This document shows, piece by piece, positions 44,356 through 53,206 of a stretch of DNA of 64,000 nt. This stretch comes from Streptomyces sp. LX-29 (GTDB taxonomy: Bacteria > Actinomycetota > Actinomycetes > Streptomycetales > Streptomycetaceae). The DNA lies in assembly GCF_029541745.1 (NCBI RefSeq), contig NZ_CP089746.1, forward strand, positions 6,395,559 through 6,459,558, given 5' to 3'. The notes below the pieces were generated by a model that ran no database searches, was not told where the DNA came from, and saw only the letters and a program-made list of their open reading frames with translations. How positions within the stretch are numbered: the stretch's first letter is position 1; the number at the start of each line of letters is the position of its first letter. A program made the position numbers and the translations under genes.

Positions 44356-45153
44356 ATGACTGCCATGAACCCCCTGACCAGCAGCAGGAAAGCGCTCGTA
44401 CGACGGCCCAGCCCGCGGCTGGCCGAAGGGCTCGTCACCCACATCGACCGCAAGCCGGTCGACGCCGCCCTGGCGCTGCGCCAGTGGGAGGAGTACGTCG
44501 CCACCCTCGGCGCCCACGGCTGGGAGACGGTCGAGGTGCCCGCGGCCGACGACTGCCCGGACGGCGTCTTCATCGAGGACACCATGGTCGTCTACCGGAA
44601 CGTGGCGCTCATCGCCCGGCCCGGCGCCGACTCCCGACGCCCGGAGACCGAGGCCGCCGAGGCGACCGTGGCCGCGCTGGGCTGCTCCCTCAACCGCGTC
44701 CGCGAGCCGGGCACCCTCGACGGCGGTGACGTCCTCAAGATCGGGGACACCCTCTACGTCGGCCGCGGCGGCCGCACCGACGGCGAGGGCGTGCGGCAGC
44801 TCCGCGCCGTCTTCGAACCGCTGGGCGCCCGCGTGGTCGCCGTCCCGGTCAGCAGGGTGCTGCATCTGAAGTCCGCGGTCACCGCGCTGCCGGACGGCAC
44901 CGTCATCGGCTACCCGCCGCTGGTCGACGACCCGCGGGCCTTCCCCCGCTTCCTCTCCGTGCCCGAGGAGTCCGGCTCCCATGTGGTGCTGCTGGGCGGC
45001 GGCCGGCTGCTGATGGCCGCCAGCGCCCCGCGCAGCGCCGAGCTCTTCGCGGACCTCGGTTACACGCCGGTGCCCGTGGACATCAGCGAGTTCGAGAAGA
45101 TGGAAGGCTGCGTGACCTGCCTGTCCGTGCGGCTCCGCGGCCTGTACGCCTGA
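44356..45153 (+). CDS. ddaH: Dimethylarginine dimethylaminohydrolase (DDAH)
   Basis: A 265-aa guanidine-modifying enzyme hydrolysing N-methylated arginines to citrulline and methylamines. Active-site residues are in place: VFIEDT (Glu74/Asp75), LHLKSA (His170) and GCVTCLSV (Cys255, the position of the human catalytic Cys). LDGGDVL is the substrate-site loop. The length and N-terminal KALVRRPSPRLAEGLVTH are typical of bacterial DDAH. It is the last gene of the probable asnB-gntR-ddaH unit. Homologous arginine deiminases are longer and lack this pattern. Confidence 0.93.
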   Translation: MTAMNPLTSSRKALVRRPSPRLAEGLVTHIDRKPVDAALALRQWEEYVATLGAHGWETVEVPAADDCPDGVFIEDTMVVYRNVALIARPGADSRRPETEAAEATVAALGCSLNRVREPGTLDGGDVLKIGDTLYVGRGGRTDGEGVRQLRAVFEPLGARVVAVPVSRVLHLKSAVTALPDGTVIGYPPLVDDPRAFPRFLSVPEESGSHVVLLGGGRLLMAASAPRSAELFADLGYTPVPVDISEFEKMEGCVTCLSVRLRGLYA

Positions 45154-45333
45154 GCGCTCCGCGGGAGGCGCCGCGAGGGGCCTGCGAGGGGCCGTCGTTC
45201 GCCCGCGGGCCCGTCGCGGCTGCTCGCGCGGTCCCGCACGCCCGGGGTCCAGACCCGTAGGCCGCGGCTCAGACCCGTACGCCCGCGGTCTCCAGGCTCG
45301 TACGCCCGGCGCCCACCGGCAGTCGGGCGCGCG

Positions 45334-46440
45334 TCACAGATACAGCCCCGCGTCCGCCCCGGGCGCGGGGCCCGGCACCGAGGCCGGCCCGGTGCCCCGG
45401 CGCAGCGCGAACAGCTCGGCCAGCGTCGCCCCGTCCCGCCCGACGCCCTCCTCGGTGCCCAGCCAGCCCACCGCCTCCGCGCGGGTCAGCCGGCCCACCT
45501 CGATTCGCGCCAGGCAGCGGCCCGGCCGCACCACCGCCGGGTGCAGCCGCTCCAGGTCCTCGTTGGTGGTCACCCCCACCAGCACCTTCCGGCCCTGCCC
45601 GAGCAGCCCGTCCGTCAGGTTCAGCAGCCGGGACAGCGCCTGGCCCGCCAGATGCCGGGCGTCGCCGCGCATCAGCTCGTCGCAGTCCTCCAGCAGCAAC
45701 AGCCGCCAGCGCCCGCCGCCGCCCGGCCCGTCCTCCTCGCCGATGGCGATGTCCATCAGATAGCCCAGGTCGCTGAAGAGCCGCTCCGGGTCCAGCACGC
45801 AGTCCACCTGGCACCAGTCCTGCCAGGAGCGGGCCAGCGTGCGCAGCGCCGAGGTCTTGCCGGTCCCCGGCGGGCCGTGCAGCAGCAACAGCCGCCCGGC
45901 GATGTCGCCGGGGGACACCTTCATCACCCCGTCCAGCGCCTCCGCCACGGGCGCCGTGTAGTTGCCGCGGATCTCCTGCCAGGTGCCGGCCGAGATGCGG
46001 CGGGTGGTGCGGTGCGGCAGCCCGCGTCGCGGCGAGAAGTACCAGAAGCCCATCGTCACATCGTCCGGCTGCGGCTCCGGCTCGTCCTCCGCGCCCTCCA
46101 CCGCCTCGCCCAGCACCCGCTCGGCGAGCTCCGCCGCCACCGCCGTCACCGTGACATCGGCGCCCTGGTTCCAGCGCGACACCAGCAGCGTCCAGCCCTC
46201 GCCCTCCGCCAGCGTCGCGCTGCGGTCCTCGTCGCGGACCGAGCGCAGCACGGTGGCACCCCGGGGCAGCAGCGTGGCGCCCGATCTGACCCGGTCGATG
46301 GAGCGGCTGTGGGCGTACGGCTGCTCGCCGGTGGCGAACCGCCCGAGGAACAGGGCGTCGACGACGTCCGAAGGCGAGTCGTTGTCGTCGATGTTCAGCC
46401 GGATCGGCAGGGCCTTCTCGGCCTCGGAAGGGGCGCGCAT
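45334..46440 (-). CDS. AAA+ ATPase with DUF5925-like N-terminal domain
   Basis: A 368-aa protein. The first 160 residues form a conserved actinomycete domain of unknown function, starting RLNIDDNDSPSDVVDALFLGRFATG. Residues 165-335 are an AAA+ module: Walker A LLHGPPGTGKTSAL, Walker B LLLLEDCDEL, sensor-like GVTTNEDLERLHPAVVRPGR. It resembles single-ring remodelling ATPases. ATG 46440 is chosen at the start of the conserved domain; upstream in-frame sequence is unlike it. It is divergent from the GH39 gene across 131 bp. The cellular role is unknown. Confidence 0.82.
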   Translation of the reverse strand: MRAPSEAEKALPIRLNIDDNDSPSDVVDALFLGRFATGEQPYAHSRSIDRVRSGATLLPRGATVLRSVRDEDRSATLAEGEGWTLLVSRWNQGADVTVTAVAAELAERVLGEAVEGAEDEPEPQPDDVTMGFWYFSPRRGLPHRTTRRISAGTWQEIRGNYTAPVAEALDGVMKVSPGDIAGRLLLLHGPPGTGKTSALRTLARSWQDWCQVDCVLDPERLFSDLGYLMDIAIGEEDGPGGGGRWRLLLLEDCDELMRGDARHLAGQALSRLLNLTDGLLGQGRKVLVGVTTNEDLERLHPAVVRPGRCLARIEVGRLTRAEAVGWLGTEEGVGRDGATLAELFALRRGTGPASVPGPAPGADAGLYL

Positions 46441-46571
46441 GCAGCCATGATCTGCCAACTGCCGCTCTCGCGTACATGTTTTTACGGGGGTACGTGGTGC
46501 GAAGCCCCCGGAAATACGGGCGATCACGGATACTCTTACGCGTTGTGGGACGACACGGTGGGGGACATTCG

Positions 46572-48008
46572 ATGTTGTTCAGAGCAGGACGGTGGCGGCT
46601 CACCACACTGCTCGGCGCGGTCGTGGTCGCTCTGGCCCTGCTGCTCACCACGTGCGCGGGCTGGCCGGGCGGCGACGCCAAGGGGACCACGGCCGAAGCC
46701 CCGGCGCCCACGGGCCCGACCACGGACCCGCCGGTGCCCCCCGGGCCCTCGCCGCGATCACCCGGCGGCCCGGCCAGCCCGGAGCTGGGCTGGGGGTTCA
46801 CCCACACCCAGTACAGCGCCGACCAGGGCGCGTCGGACGCCAGACGTCGGGCCGACACCCTGCTCTCCGCCCAGCCCATGCCGCAGAACCAGCACATCAT
46901 GGGCTGGGGCGCCGACAACCCCGAGCCCTCCCCGGACCGTTACGACTTCCGGGAGCTGGACCGGCGCGTCGCCCTGATGCGAGCCACCGACGCCACCCCG
47001 GTGCTCACCCTGTGCTGCGCCCCCGACTGGATGAAGGGCGGGCAGGCGGGCCGCACCGACTGGTCGCAGCGGGCGCTGGAGACCGCCCCCGACCCGGAGC
47101 ACTACGCCGACTTCGCGCAGCTCGCCGGCGAGATCGCCCACCGCTACCCGGACGTTCGGCACTTCATCGTGTGGAACGAGTTCAAGGGCTTCTACGACGA
47201 CGAGAAGCGGCGCTGGAACTACGAGGGGTACACCGAGCTGTACAACCTCGTCTACGCGGAGCTGAAGAAGGCGAACCGGGACAACCTCGTCGGCGGCCCC
47301 TACGTGGTCGCCGACAGCGACCCACCCGACGAGGAGGGCGGCTCCGACGAGGTCCGCGGCCTGTGGGGCGCGCTCGACCAGCGCTCCGCCGACGCCATCC
47401 GCTACTGGAACGAACACAAGACGGGCGCGGACTTCGTCGTCGTCGACGGCTCCAGCTACACCCGCGAGGACGACGAGCTGATCCCCGACGAGTTCGCCGC
47501 CACCGAGAAGTTCGCCTCCGTCACCCGCTGGCTGAGCCGCACCACCGGGCTGCCGGTGTGGTGGGCCGAGTGGTACGTCGAGCCGCCCGCCGACGACGGC
47601 AGCGGACGCGTGGGCGGCCGGGACGGCTGGAGCGAGCGGCACCGCACCGCGGTACAGGCCACCGCCATGATGCGGCTGGCCGGCGGCGGCGCGGCCACCG
47701 CCTTCTACTGGAACCCGCAGGAGACCGGCTCCGACTGCCCCGGATGCCTGTGGAACAGCACCGAACTGCGCGACGGCGGCGAGCAGTTGCCGATGATGGG
47801 GCTGCTGCGGCGGTTCGCCCGCGCGTTCCCGCCCGGTACCGACTTCCGCCCCGTCACGGTCACCACCGGGGACGCCGCCCGCATCGAGGTCCTCGCCGAC
47901 GACGCCGTCGTCCTGGTCGTCAACACCGAGGACCGCCGGGTCGGCGCGACGGTCGACGGGCAGGAGCTGGACCTCTCCCCGTACGAGGTGCGCTGGCTGA
48001 GCCGGTGA
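46572..48008 (+). CDS. GH39-like secreted glycoside hydrolase
   Basis: A 478-aa extracellular TIM-barrel hydrolase with an N-terminal hydrophobic helix (residues 9-28, ending LLLTTCAG, a poor lipobox) and a Pro/Thr-rich linker to about 75. The catalytic acid/base Glu is in HFIVWNEFKGF and the nucleophile Glu likely in VWWAEWYVE, as in GH39 (beta-xylosidase/PslG type). In exopolysaccharide loci such enzymes trim or disperse the polymer. It faces the flippase-like gene and sits at the edge of the EPS cluster. ATG 46572 follows GTGGGGGA. Confidence 0.85.
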   Translation: MLFRAGRWRLTTLLGAVVVALALLLTTCAGWPGGDAKGTTAEAPAPTGPTTDPPVPPGPSPRSPGGPASPELGWGFTHTQYSADQGASDARRRADTLLSAQPMPQNQHIMGWGADNPEPSPDRYDFRELDRRVALMRATDATPVLTLCCAPDWMKGGQAGRTDWSQRALETAPDPEHYADFAQLAGEIAHRYPDVRHFIVWNEFKGFYDDEKRRWNYEGYTELYNLVYAELKKANRDNLVGGPYVVADSDPPDEEGGSDEVRGLWGALDQRSADAIRYWNEHKTGADFVVVDGSSYTREDDELIPDEFAATEKFASVTRWLSRTTGLPVWWAEWYVEPPADDGSGRVGGRDGWSERHRTAVQATAMMRLAGGGAATAFYWNPQETGSDCPGCLWNSTELRDGGEQLPMMGLLRRFARAFPPGTDFRPVTVTTGDAARIEVLADDAVVLVVNTEDRRVGATVDGQELDLSPYEVRWLSR

Positions 48009-48257
48009 GGGGAGGGGAGGGCCGTGGGTGGGTGCGGGTCGGTGGGTGGGGCGGGTCCGGTCCGGGGCGCCTTCGGGGCAGCATGATTTACGGGCCTTAC
48101 CCGTACCGCGAGGGGTCTCCCTCTTTGCCCACACATCACGCGTCAGCGCCCCGAAGACACCCCTCCCCGTCCCCTTCCGCCGTCAGCAGCCCGGCCCCCG
48201 CGCGGTCGACCGTCGGCAGTCGCTTACAGCGCCCGGAGGCGAACCGAGCCCTGAGAC

Positions 48258-51200
48258 TCACGACAGCGTGATGAACCTTTGTGCCAGCGACGCCAGTAGC
48301 AGCGCCAGCAGGGGCAGCGCGAACCAGTACAGGCCCTGCAGCCAGCGGAGCTGGCGCACGCTGGGGGGGAGGGCCACGCGCAGCACCTCACGGGCCGTCA
48401 GCAGGACGCACAGGGCCAGTGCGGCGAGCGCGGCCGCCACCGACCAGGGGGTCCAGGTGATCAGCGGGCCGGCGGGACCCGGGTCGGCGCGCTCCACGGG
48501 GCCGCGGGGCGGGTTCCGCAGCTCGTACACCGCGGCGTCGTCGTTGGCCAGCACTCGGCGCAGCTCGGACCGCCCGTCCAGGGTTCGTCGCAGCCGCTCC
48601 ATCCAGTCGGTGGCGTAGCCCGAGTCGAACTCCAGGTAGACCGACTGGCCGCGGTTCACCATCAGATACGACCGCGGGCCCGCCTCGCGCAGCGCCTCCA
48701 CCAGCGGATCGACCCGTCCGGGGTCGCGCGGGGCGAGGGTGGGCACATAGCCGACCTTCTCCATGTCGCGCGCGCCCCAGGGCATCGCCGGGGTGACGTT
48801 GACGGCCGGGTCGTCGCTCATCCACAGCACCCGCGCGGTCGGCTCGTCGTGCGCGTAGACGTACTCCATCGCCGCGACCTCGCCGGGCCGCACCCGCTCG
48901 AAAGGCTCGTTGCCCCACCGCGCCACCAGGAAGCCGCCGAACAGCACCAGGCCCGCCAGCAGCGCGCACAGCGGGCCGGTGCCCCGGCGCGTCGCGGCCG
49001 TGCGGGGGAACAGCGCCAGGGCCCCCAGGGCGCAGGCGCCCGGGAGGGCGAACATGAAGACCCGCAGCGCCATCTCGCCGCCGTAGGACTGCATGCCGAA
49101 ACCCAGGAACGGCACGAAGGTCAGCACGAGGAGCGACCGCTCCGTGAAGCCCGCGGCGCGCCGCCGCAGCAGGCCGAGGCAGGCGAAGGCGAGCACCCCG
49201 CCGGCCAGCGCGACCCGCGTGTACAGCACCAGCTTGTGGGTCTCGCTGCCACCTTCGATCCGGCCGGAGACGGAGGAGGACACATTGCCGCCGACCCCGC
49301 CGACCCCGCCGAACAGTTCGTCGAAGTGGCCCGACCAGTACGGCTCGGCGAACAGCCCCACCCAGGCCACCACCAGCACCCCGCACAGCAAGGGCAGCCC
49401 GCGCAGCGTGGAGCGGCGCAGCAGGACCAGGGCGGTCGCCACGCCCAGCATCACGAACGGGGTCAGCTGGTGCGCCGCCACCGACGCCGTGAACAGCGCC
49501 AGCAGCAGCGCCAGCAGCGCCACCCGCTGGCCGCGCGTGGACTCGCCGACCTCCGCCTCGCCAGGCCGCCGCTTGCCGGGCAGCTCCCGCGGCTCCCGGA
49601 ACCAGACCAGCAGCACGGCGACGAAGACCAGGTAGAAGAGGTAGGTGAAGCCCTGCGGGGAGAAGTAGTCCTGGCCCACCCAGGCGCACAGCGCGAACAG
49701 CCACACCGCCGTCCACTTGGCCCGCCAGCTCGCCCGCACGGCTCGCATCAGCAGCATCAGCGGCGCCAGGTAGAGCAGTTGGATGAGCGTCGGCCACCAG
49801 CGCAGCACCTCGCCGACGTCCTCGATCCCGCACGCCTGGGCCACGAACTGCGCCGCCGCGAAGAATCCCGGCCAGCTCCAACGCGCGTCCAGGTCCGGCA
49901 CCGCGTCGCCGGTGCGCGCGATGTAGTCCATGAAACCGACGTGTTGCCAGGCGGTCGCGAACCGCGGCTCGGCCTCCAGCACGGCGGGTACGGCGTGCAG
50001 CGAGAGGACGGTGGCCAGCAGCGTCACCGTCAGCAGGGCCGGGCGCGGCCGGTCCAGCCACAGCGCGGACACGAAGGCCAGCACCAGCAGCCCGGCCCCG
50101 AGCAGCGTCGCCGCGGGCAGGACGGAGACCAGCCCCAGTCCGCCCATGGCGTCCAGCGCGCTCTCCCGCAGCCGCAGCAGCGGCAGCCAGTACAGCGTCA
50201 GCGCCGCGACCAGCAGCAGCCAGATCCCGGTCTCGGGCCAGCGGGCGGGGCGGGCGCCGGGCGGCCGGACGTCGGGCTCGTCGGGCCGCCGCTCGGGCGC
50301 CTCCCCCTCGGCCGGCTCGGGCCGGCGCCGCCCGGCCTCGGCGGCCGTGGACGGCCCCGGCTCGCGCTCGCGGCGGTCGGCCGCGGTGCGCCGCCCCTCG
50401 GTGAGGGGCGGGCCGTCCGGGGCGCTCCGGAAGTGGCCGTTGGCCGGCGGCACGCCGTCCGTGCGGGGCAGTCCGGGCGGCACCGAGGACTCGCCGCTCG
50501 GCGCGGACCGGCCGTCGGCCGGCGCGGAGAGCTCCCGCGGGGGCCCCGTCCGCTCGATCGGCGGCGGGCCGCCGTACGGGTCGGGCCGCCGCTCGGGGTG
50601 GTCGAAGTCGGCCCGCACGCCCAGCGGCAGGGTGTCGGAGTCCAGCGCCGCGCGGAGCGCCCAGCGGGTGCCGAAGCGCTGTTCGGCGCGGCCGCGCAGC
50701 GGCGAGCGGAGCGCGGCCCCGCGGTCGCCGTACACCGCCAGGTCCGCCAGGTCCCCGTCCGGCGCGGTGGCCGCCCCCCGCACCTTCGCGGCCCGGGACG
50801 ACGGGCGCGCCGAGCCCTGGGCCGCGGTACCCGAGGGCGCCCCGACCGGCGTACGGGACGGCGTGGCGGACGCGGCGCCACCGCCCTCGGCGAGCATGCG
50901 ACGCAGCCGGACCGCCGCGATCGCGGCGATCACCGTCAGGCTGCTCACCTCCGCGACACCGGCGCCGGTGAGCCCCATCCGCGGCAGCAGCAGCAGCGTC
51001 AGCCCCAGCACCAGCACGCACAGCAGGCCCTGGAGATAGGCCAGCCCGGAGGTGCGGCTGTGCGCCCGGAGCACCGCGAAGTACACCTCGATGACCACCC
51101 GCAGCAGGGCGCCCACCGCCAGCCAGCGCAGCAGCCAGGTGGCCTCCTCGGCGTAGCCCGCCCCGAACACCCCCAGGATCTGCGGGGCGAAGACGAACAG

Positions 51201-52181
51201 GACCACGCAGGCCGGGACCATGATCCGGGCCATCCGACGGAGCGCCGCCTTACAGTTCTCCGCCAGCCGGGCCGGGTCGTGCGAACCCTCCACGGTCAGT
51301 GAGGCGCCCATGTTGATGGCGAGCAGATTGGTGGTGCCGCCGATGGTGGTGGTGATGTAGAAGTACGCGTTGTCGGTGGAGCTGACCTGCGAGGCGACGA
51401 TGACCGGCACCAGGTAGACCGCGGCCAGCGAGAAGAGCGACCCCGTGTAGTCACCGGCCAGGAAGCGGCCCATCTCGCGCGCGGTGGCGGGCCTGGCCTT
51501 GCCCTCGGTCGCCGCGACGTGGCGCGGCACCAGCCGCCGGAAGACCAGCCAGCCCAGCGGCAGCACGGAGACCCCGATGGCCGCCACCCAGGAGACGAAG
51601 ACCCCCACGGTCGGGATCGCCGCGGCCAGCCCGACCAGCAGCACCAGTTTCACCGCCGAGAAGACGGTGTTCCCCACCGGCACCCAGAAGGCGCTGCGCA
51701 GTCCGGTCAGCACCCCGTCCTGGAGGGTGAGCAGCGACCAGGCGACCACGGCCACGAGGAAGAACGCGCCGTGCAGCGGCCCGTGCAGAAAGCGGTAGGA
51801 GGGCCCCCACATGTCGAGGGTCAACAGGAAGACCGCCGCCGCGCAGGTGACGACCAGCGAACTGGCGGCGTAGGTGCGGAACACCAGCCGGCCCGTCGCG
51901 CGTCCGGCCACCGGGATGAAGCGGGCCAGCGCCCCGGTCAGGGTGACCGCCGTCAGCCCGGCCAGGAACTTCATCGCGGCGATGGCCGCCGAGCCCTGGC
52001 CGACCGCGGACTCCTCGTAGTACCGGGCCGCGGCCAGCCAGTAGCCCAGTCCCAGGACCGCGGAGATGCCCGTGTTGAGCATCAGCGCGTAGGCGTTGCG
52101 GAACAGGGGGTCCCGCCCGCCCCGCGCCGTGGCCGGCTTGTCGGCCGTCCGCTCCTCGGTCCGGGTGGTCGTGTCGGACAC
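48258..52181 (-). CDS. Giant flippase-polymerase-like membrane fusion protein
   Basis: A 1307-aa polytopic protein. Residues 20-430 are a Wzx/MATE-like polysaccharide flippase (RNAYALMLNTGISAVLGLGYW, about 12 TM). Residues 430-645 are a charged, Pro/Arg/Glu-rich cytoplasmic linker. Residues 647-1307 contain another 12 or so TM helices, with a periplasmic loop (HVGFMDYIARTGD...) and a C-terminal extracytoplasmic domain of about 150 residues, resembling an EPS polymerase or GT-C glycosyltransferase. Such a join would couple export of lipid-linked repeat units to their polymerisation. It is the last gene of the EPS operon, 4 nt after the deacetylase gene. The fusion interpretation is inference; the frame is uninterrupted. 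Confidence 0.8.
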   Translation of the reverse strand: MSDTTTRTEERTADKPATARGGRDPLFRNAYALMLNTGISAVLGLGYWLAAARYYEESAVGQGSAAIAAMKFLAGLTAVTLTGALARFIPVAGRATGRLVFRTYAASSLVVTCAAAVFLLTLDMWGPSYRFLHGPLHGAFFLVAVVAWSLLTLQDGVLTGLRSAFWVPVGNTVFSAVKLVLLVGLAAAIPTVGVFVSWVAAIGVSVLPLGWLVFRRLVPRHVAATEGKARPATAREMGRFLAGDYTGSLFSLAAVYLVPVIVASQVSSTDNAYFYITTTIGGTTNLLAINMGASLTVEGSHDPARLAENCKAALRRMARIMVPACVVLFVFAPQILGVFGAGYAEEATWLLRWLAVGALLRVVIEVYFAVLRAHSRTSGLAYLQGLLCVLVLGLTLLLLPRMGLTGAGVAEVSSLTVIAAIAAVRLRRMLAEGGGAASATPSRTPVGAPSGTAAQGSARPSSRAAKVRGAATAPDGDLADLAVYGDRGAALRSPLRGRAEQRFGTRWALRAALDSDTLPLGVRADFDHPERRPDPYGGPPPIERTGPPRELSAPADGRSAPSGESSVPPGLPRTDGVPPANGHFRSAPDGPPLTEGRRTAADRREREPGPSTAAEAGRRRPEPAEGEAPERRPDEPDVRPPGARPARWPETGIWLLLVAALTLYWLPLLRLRESALDAMGGLGLVSVLPAATLLGAGLLVLAFVSALWLDRPRPALLTVTLLATVLSLHAVPAVLEAEPRFATAWQHVGFMDYIARTGDAVPDLDARWSWPGFFAAAQFVAQACGIEDVGEVLRWWPTLIQLLYLAPLMLLMRAVRASWRAKWTAVWLFALCAWVGQDYFSPQGFTYLFYLVFVAVLLVWFREPRELPGKRRPGEAEVGESTRGQRVALLALLLALFTASVAAHQLTPFVMLGVATALVLLRRSTLRGLPLLCGVLVVAWVGLFAEPYWSGHFDELFGGVGGVGGNVSSSVSGRIEGGSETHKLVLYTRVALAGGVLAFACLGLLRRRAAGFTERSLLVLTFVPFLGFGMQSYGGEMALRVFMFALPGACALGALALFPRTAATRRGTGPLCALLAGLVLFGGFLVARWGNEPFERVRPGEVAAMEYVYAHDEPTARVLWMSDDPAVNVTPAMPWGARDMEKVGYVPTLAPRDPGRVDPLVEALREAGPRSYLMVNRGQSVYLEFDSGYATDWMERLRRTLDGRSELRRVLANDDAAVYELRNPPRGPVERADPGPAGPLITWTPWSVAAALAALALCVLLTAREVLRVALPPSVRQLRWLQGLYWFALPLLALLLASLAQRFITLS

Positions 52182-52185
52182 AGGC

Positions 52186-52974
52186 TCAGTGCACCTTCCG
52201 TAGGACTTGGCGTGATCGGCGGATCAGGGCGTAGCTCTTGGTCAGCGCCCGGTCCTTGGCGAAGGTGCGGCCGATCGCGCGGCCCTCGACGAGCCGCTCG
52301 AACTCCTCGATCCGGGTGCTGCGCCGCACGGTGACCCGGCGCAGTGCGTAGGGTCCCTGGTGCGGTGCGGCGAGCGCGTTGCCCACCGCGAGGGATATCT
52401 GGAAGCCGGCGGAGCGCACCGCCTGCCGCACCCGGCGGCTCGAGTAGCCGTAGGGATAGGCGAACGACCCCGGTGGGCCGCCGAGCTCCTTGGTGAGGAT
52501 CTCCCGGCAGCGCACCAGCTCGAACCAGAGCCGCTCGGCCGGCAACTGGTCCAGTTGCGGATGGGTGTGGCTGTGCCCGCCGATCTCCACCCCGGCGCCG
52601 GCGAGCTCGCGCACCTGCTCCCAGCAGAGCATGAGGTCGAGCGCGCCCCCCGTCTCGTACGGCCCGCGCAGCCAGCCGGTGGCGATGAACAGGGTGGCCG
52701 GGAAGGAGTACCGGTCCAGGACGGGGAGGGCGTGCCGGTGCACGCCCTCGTAGCCGTCGTCGAAGGTGATCAGGACCGGGCGGGGTGGCAGCGGCGGGCC
52801 GCCGCGCCAGGCCACCCCGAGCCGCTCACAGGTGACCGGGGTGTACCCGCGCTCGTCGAGCAGGGCCATCTGCTCGGCGAACGCGCCCGGCGCGACGGAC
52901 AGGCCGTGTGTGGCTCGGGCGGGGGAGTGGGCCACGGCGTGGTACATCAGTATCGGCACCGCGGCTGTGATCAC
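52186..52974 (-). CDS. Polysaccharide deacetylase (NodB homology, CE4)
   Basis: A 262-aa CE4 enzyme. PILMYHAV and VLITFDDGYEG provide the catalytic/base Asp and metal Asp, GGHSHTHPQL gives the His-x3-His metal pair, and FAYPYGYSSR is motif 3. Start GTG 52974 with GGAGG 7 nt upstream; longer in-frame readings run into the neighbouring glycosyltransferase and lack a ribosome-binding site. No signal peptide is evident from this start, so it acts in the cytoplasm or uses a non-classical N-terminus. It sits within the EPS operon and probably removes acetyl groups from the polymer or its precursors. Confidence 0.86.
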   Translation of the reverse strand: MITAAVPILMYHAVAHSPARATHGLSVAPGAFAEQMALLDERGYTPVTCERLGVAWRGGPPLPPRPVLITFDDGYEGVHRHALPVLDRYSFPATLFIATGWLRGPYETGGALDLMLCWEQVRELAGAGVEIGGHSHTHPQLDQLPAERLWFELVRCREILTKELGGPPGSFAYPYGYSSRRVRQAVRSAGFQISLAVGNALAAPHQGPYALRRVTVRRSTRIEEFERLVEGRAIGRTFAKDRALTKSYALIRRSRQVLRKVH

Positions 52975-53206
52975 GCCGCGCCTCCGTCGCCGCCGCGTCG
53001 CCACTCCGGCCGATCCGTGGGAGTCGGCCGTGGGCCCTGCCGTGGCGCCCCCTCCGGGCCGTCCGGTGGCCGCGGACGGCCGCGCGGGTGCCGGACGCGC
53101 GCCTCGGCCCCCCGCGGCCCGGCGTACCGCCGGCCACCGCTCACCAGCGTGAGCCCGGCCCGGCCCCCGCTTGGTCTGGTTTCGCTCGTGTGCGCGTGCG
53201 CAGGTC
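52975..53206. other. Spacer between GT2 and deacetylase genes
   Basis: A 232-bp, very G+C-rich spacer inside the operon. An in-frame extension of the deacetylase through it would be Arg/Pro/Gly-rich and non-conserved. No separate gene is seen. Confidence 0.4.

Noticed and set aside
48849-51302. 817-residue plus-strand ORF
   Set aside because: It is a shadow of the flippase fusion with Gln/His/Arg-rich composition and no hydrophobic or domain pattern.
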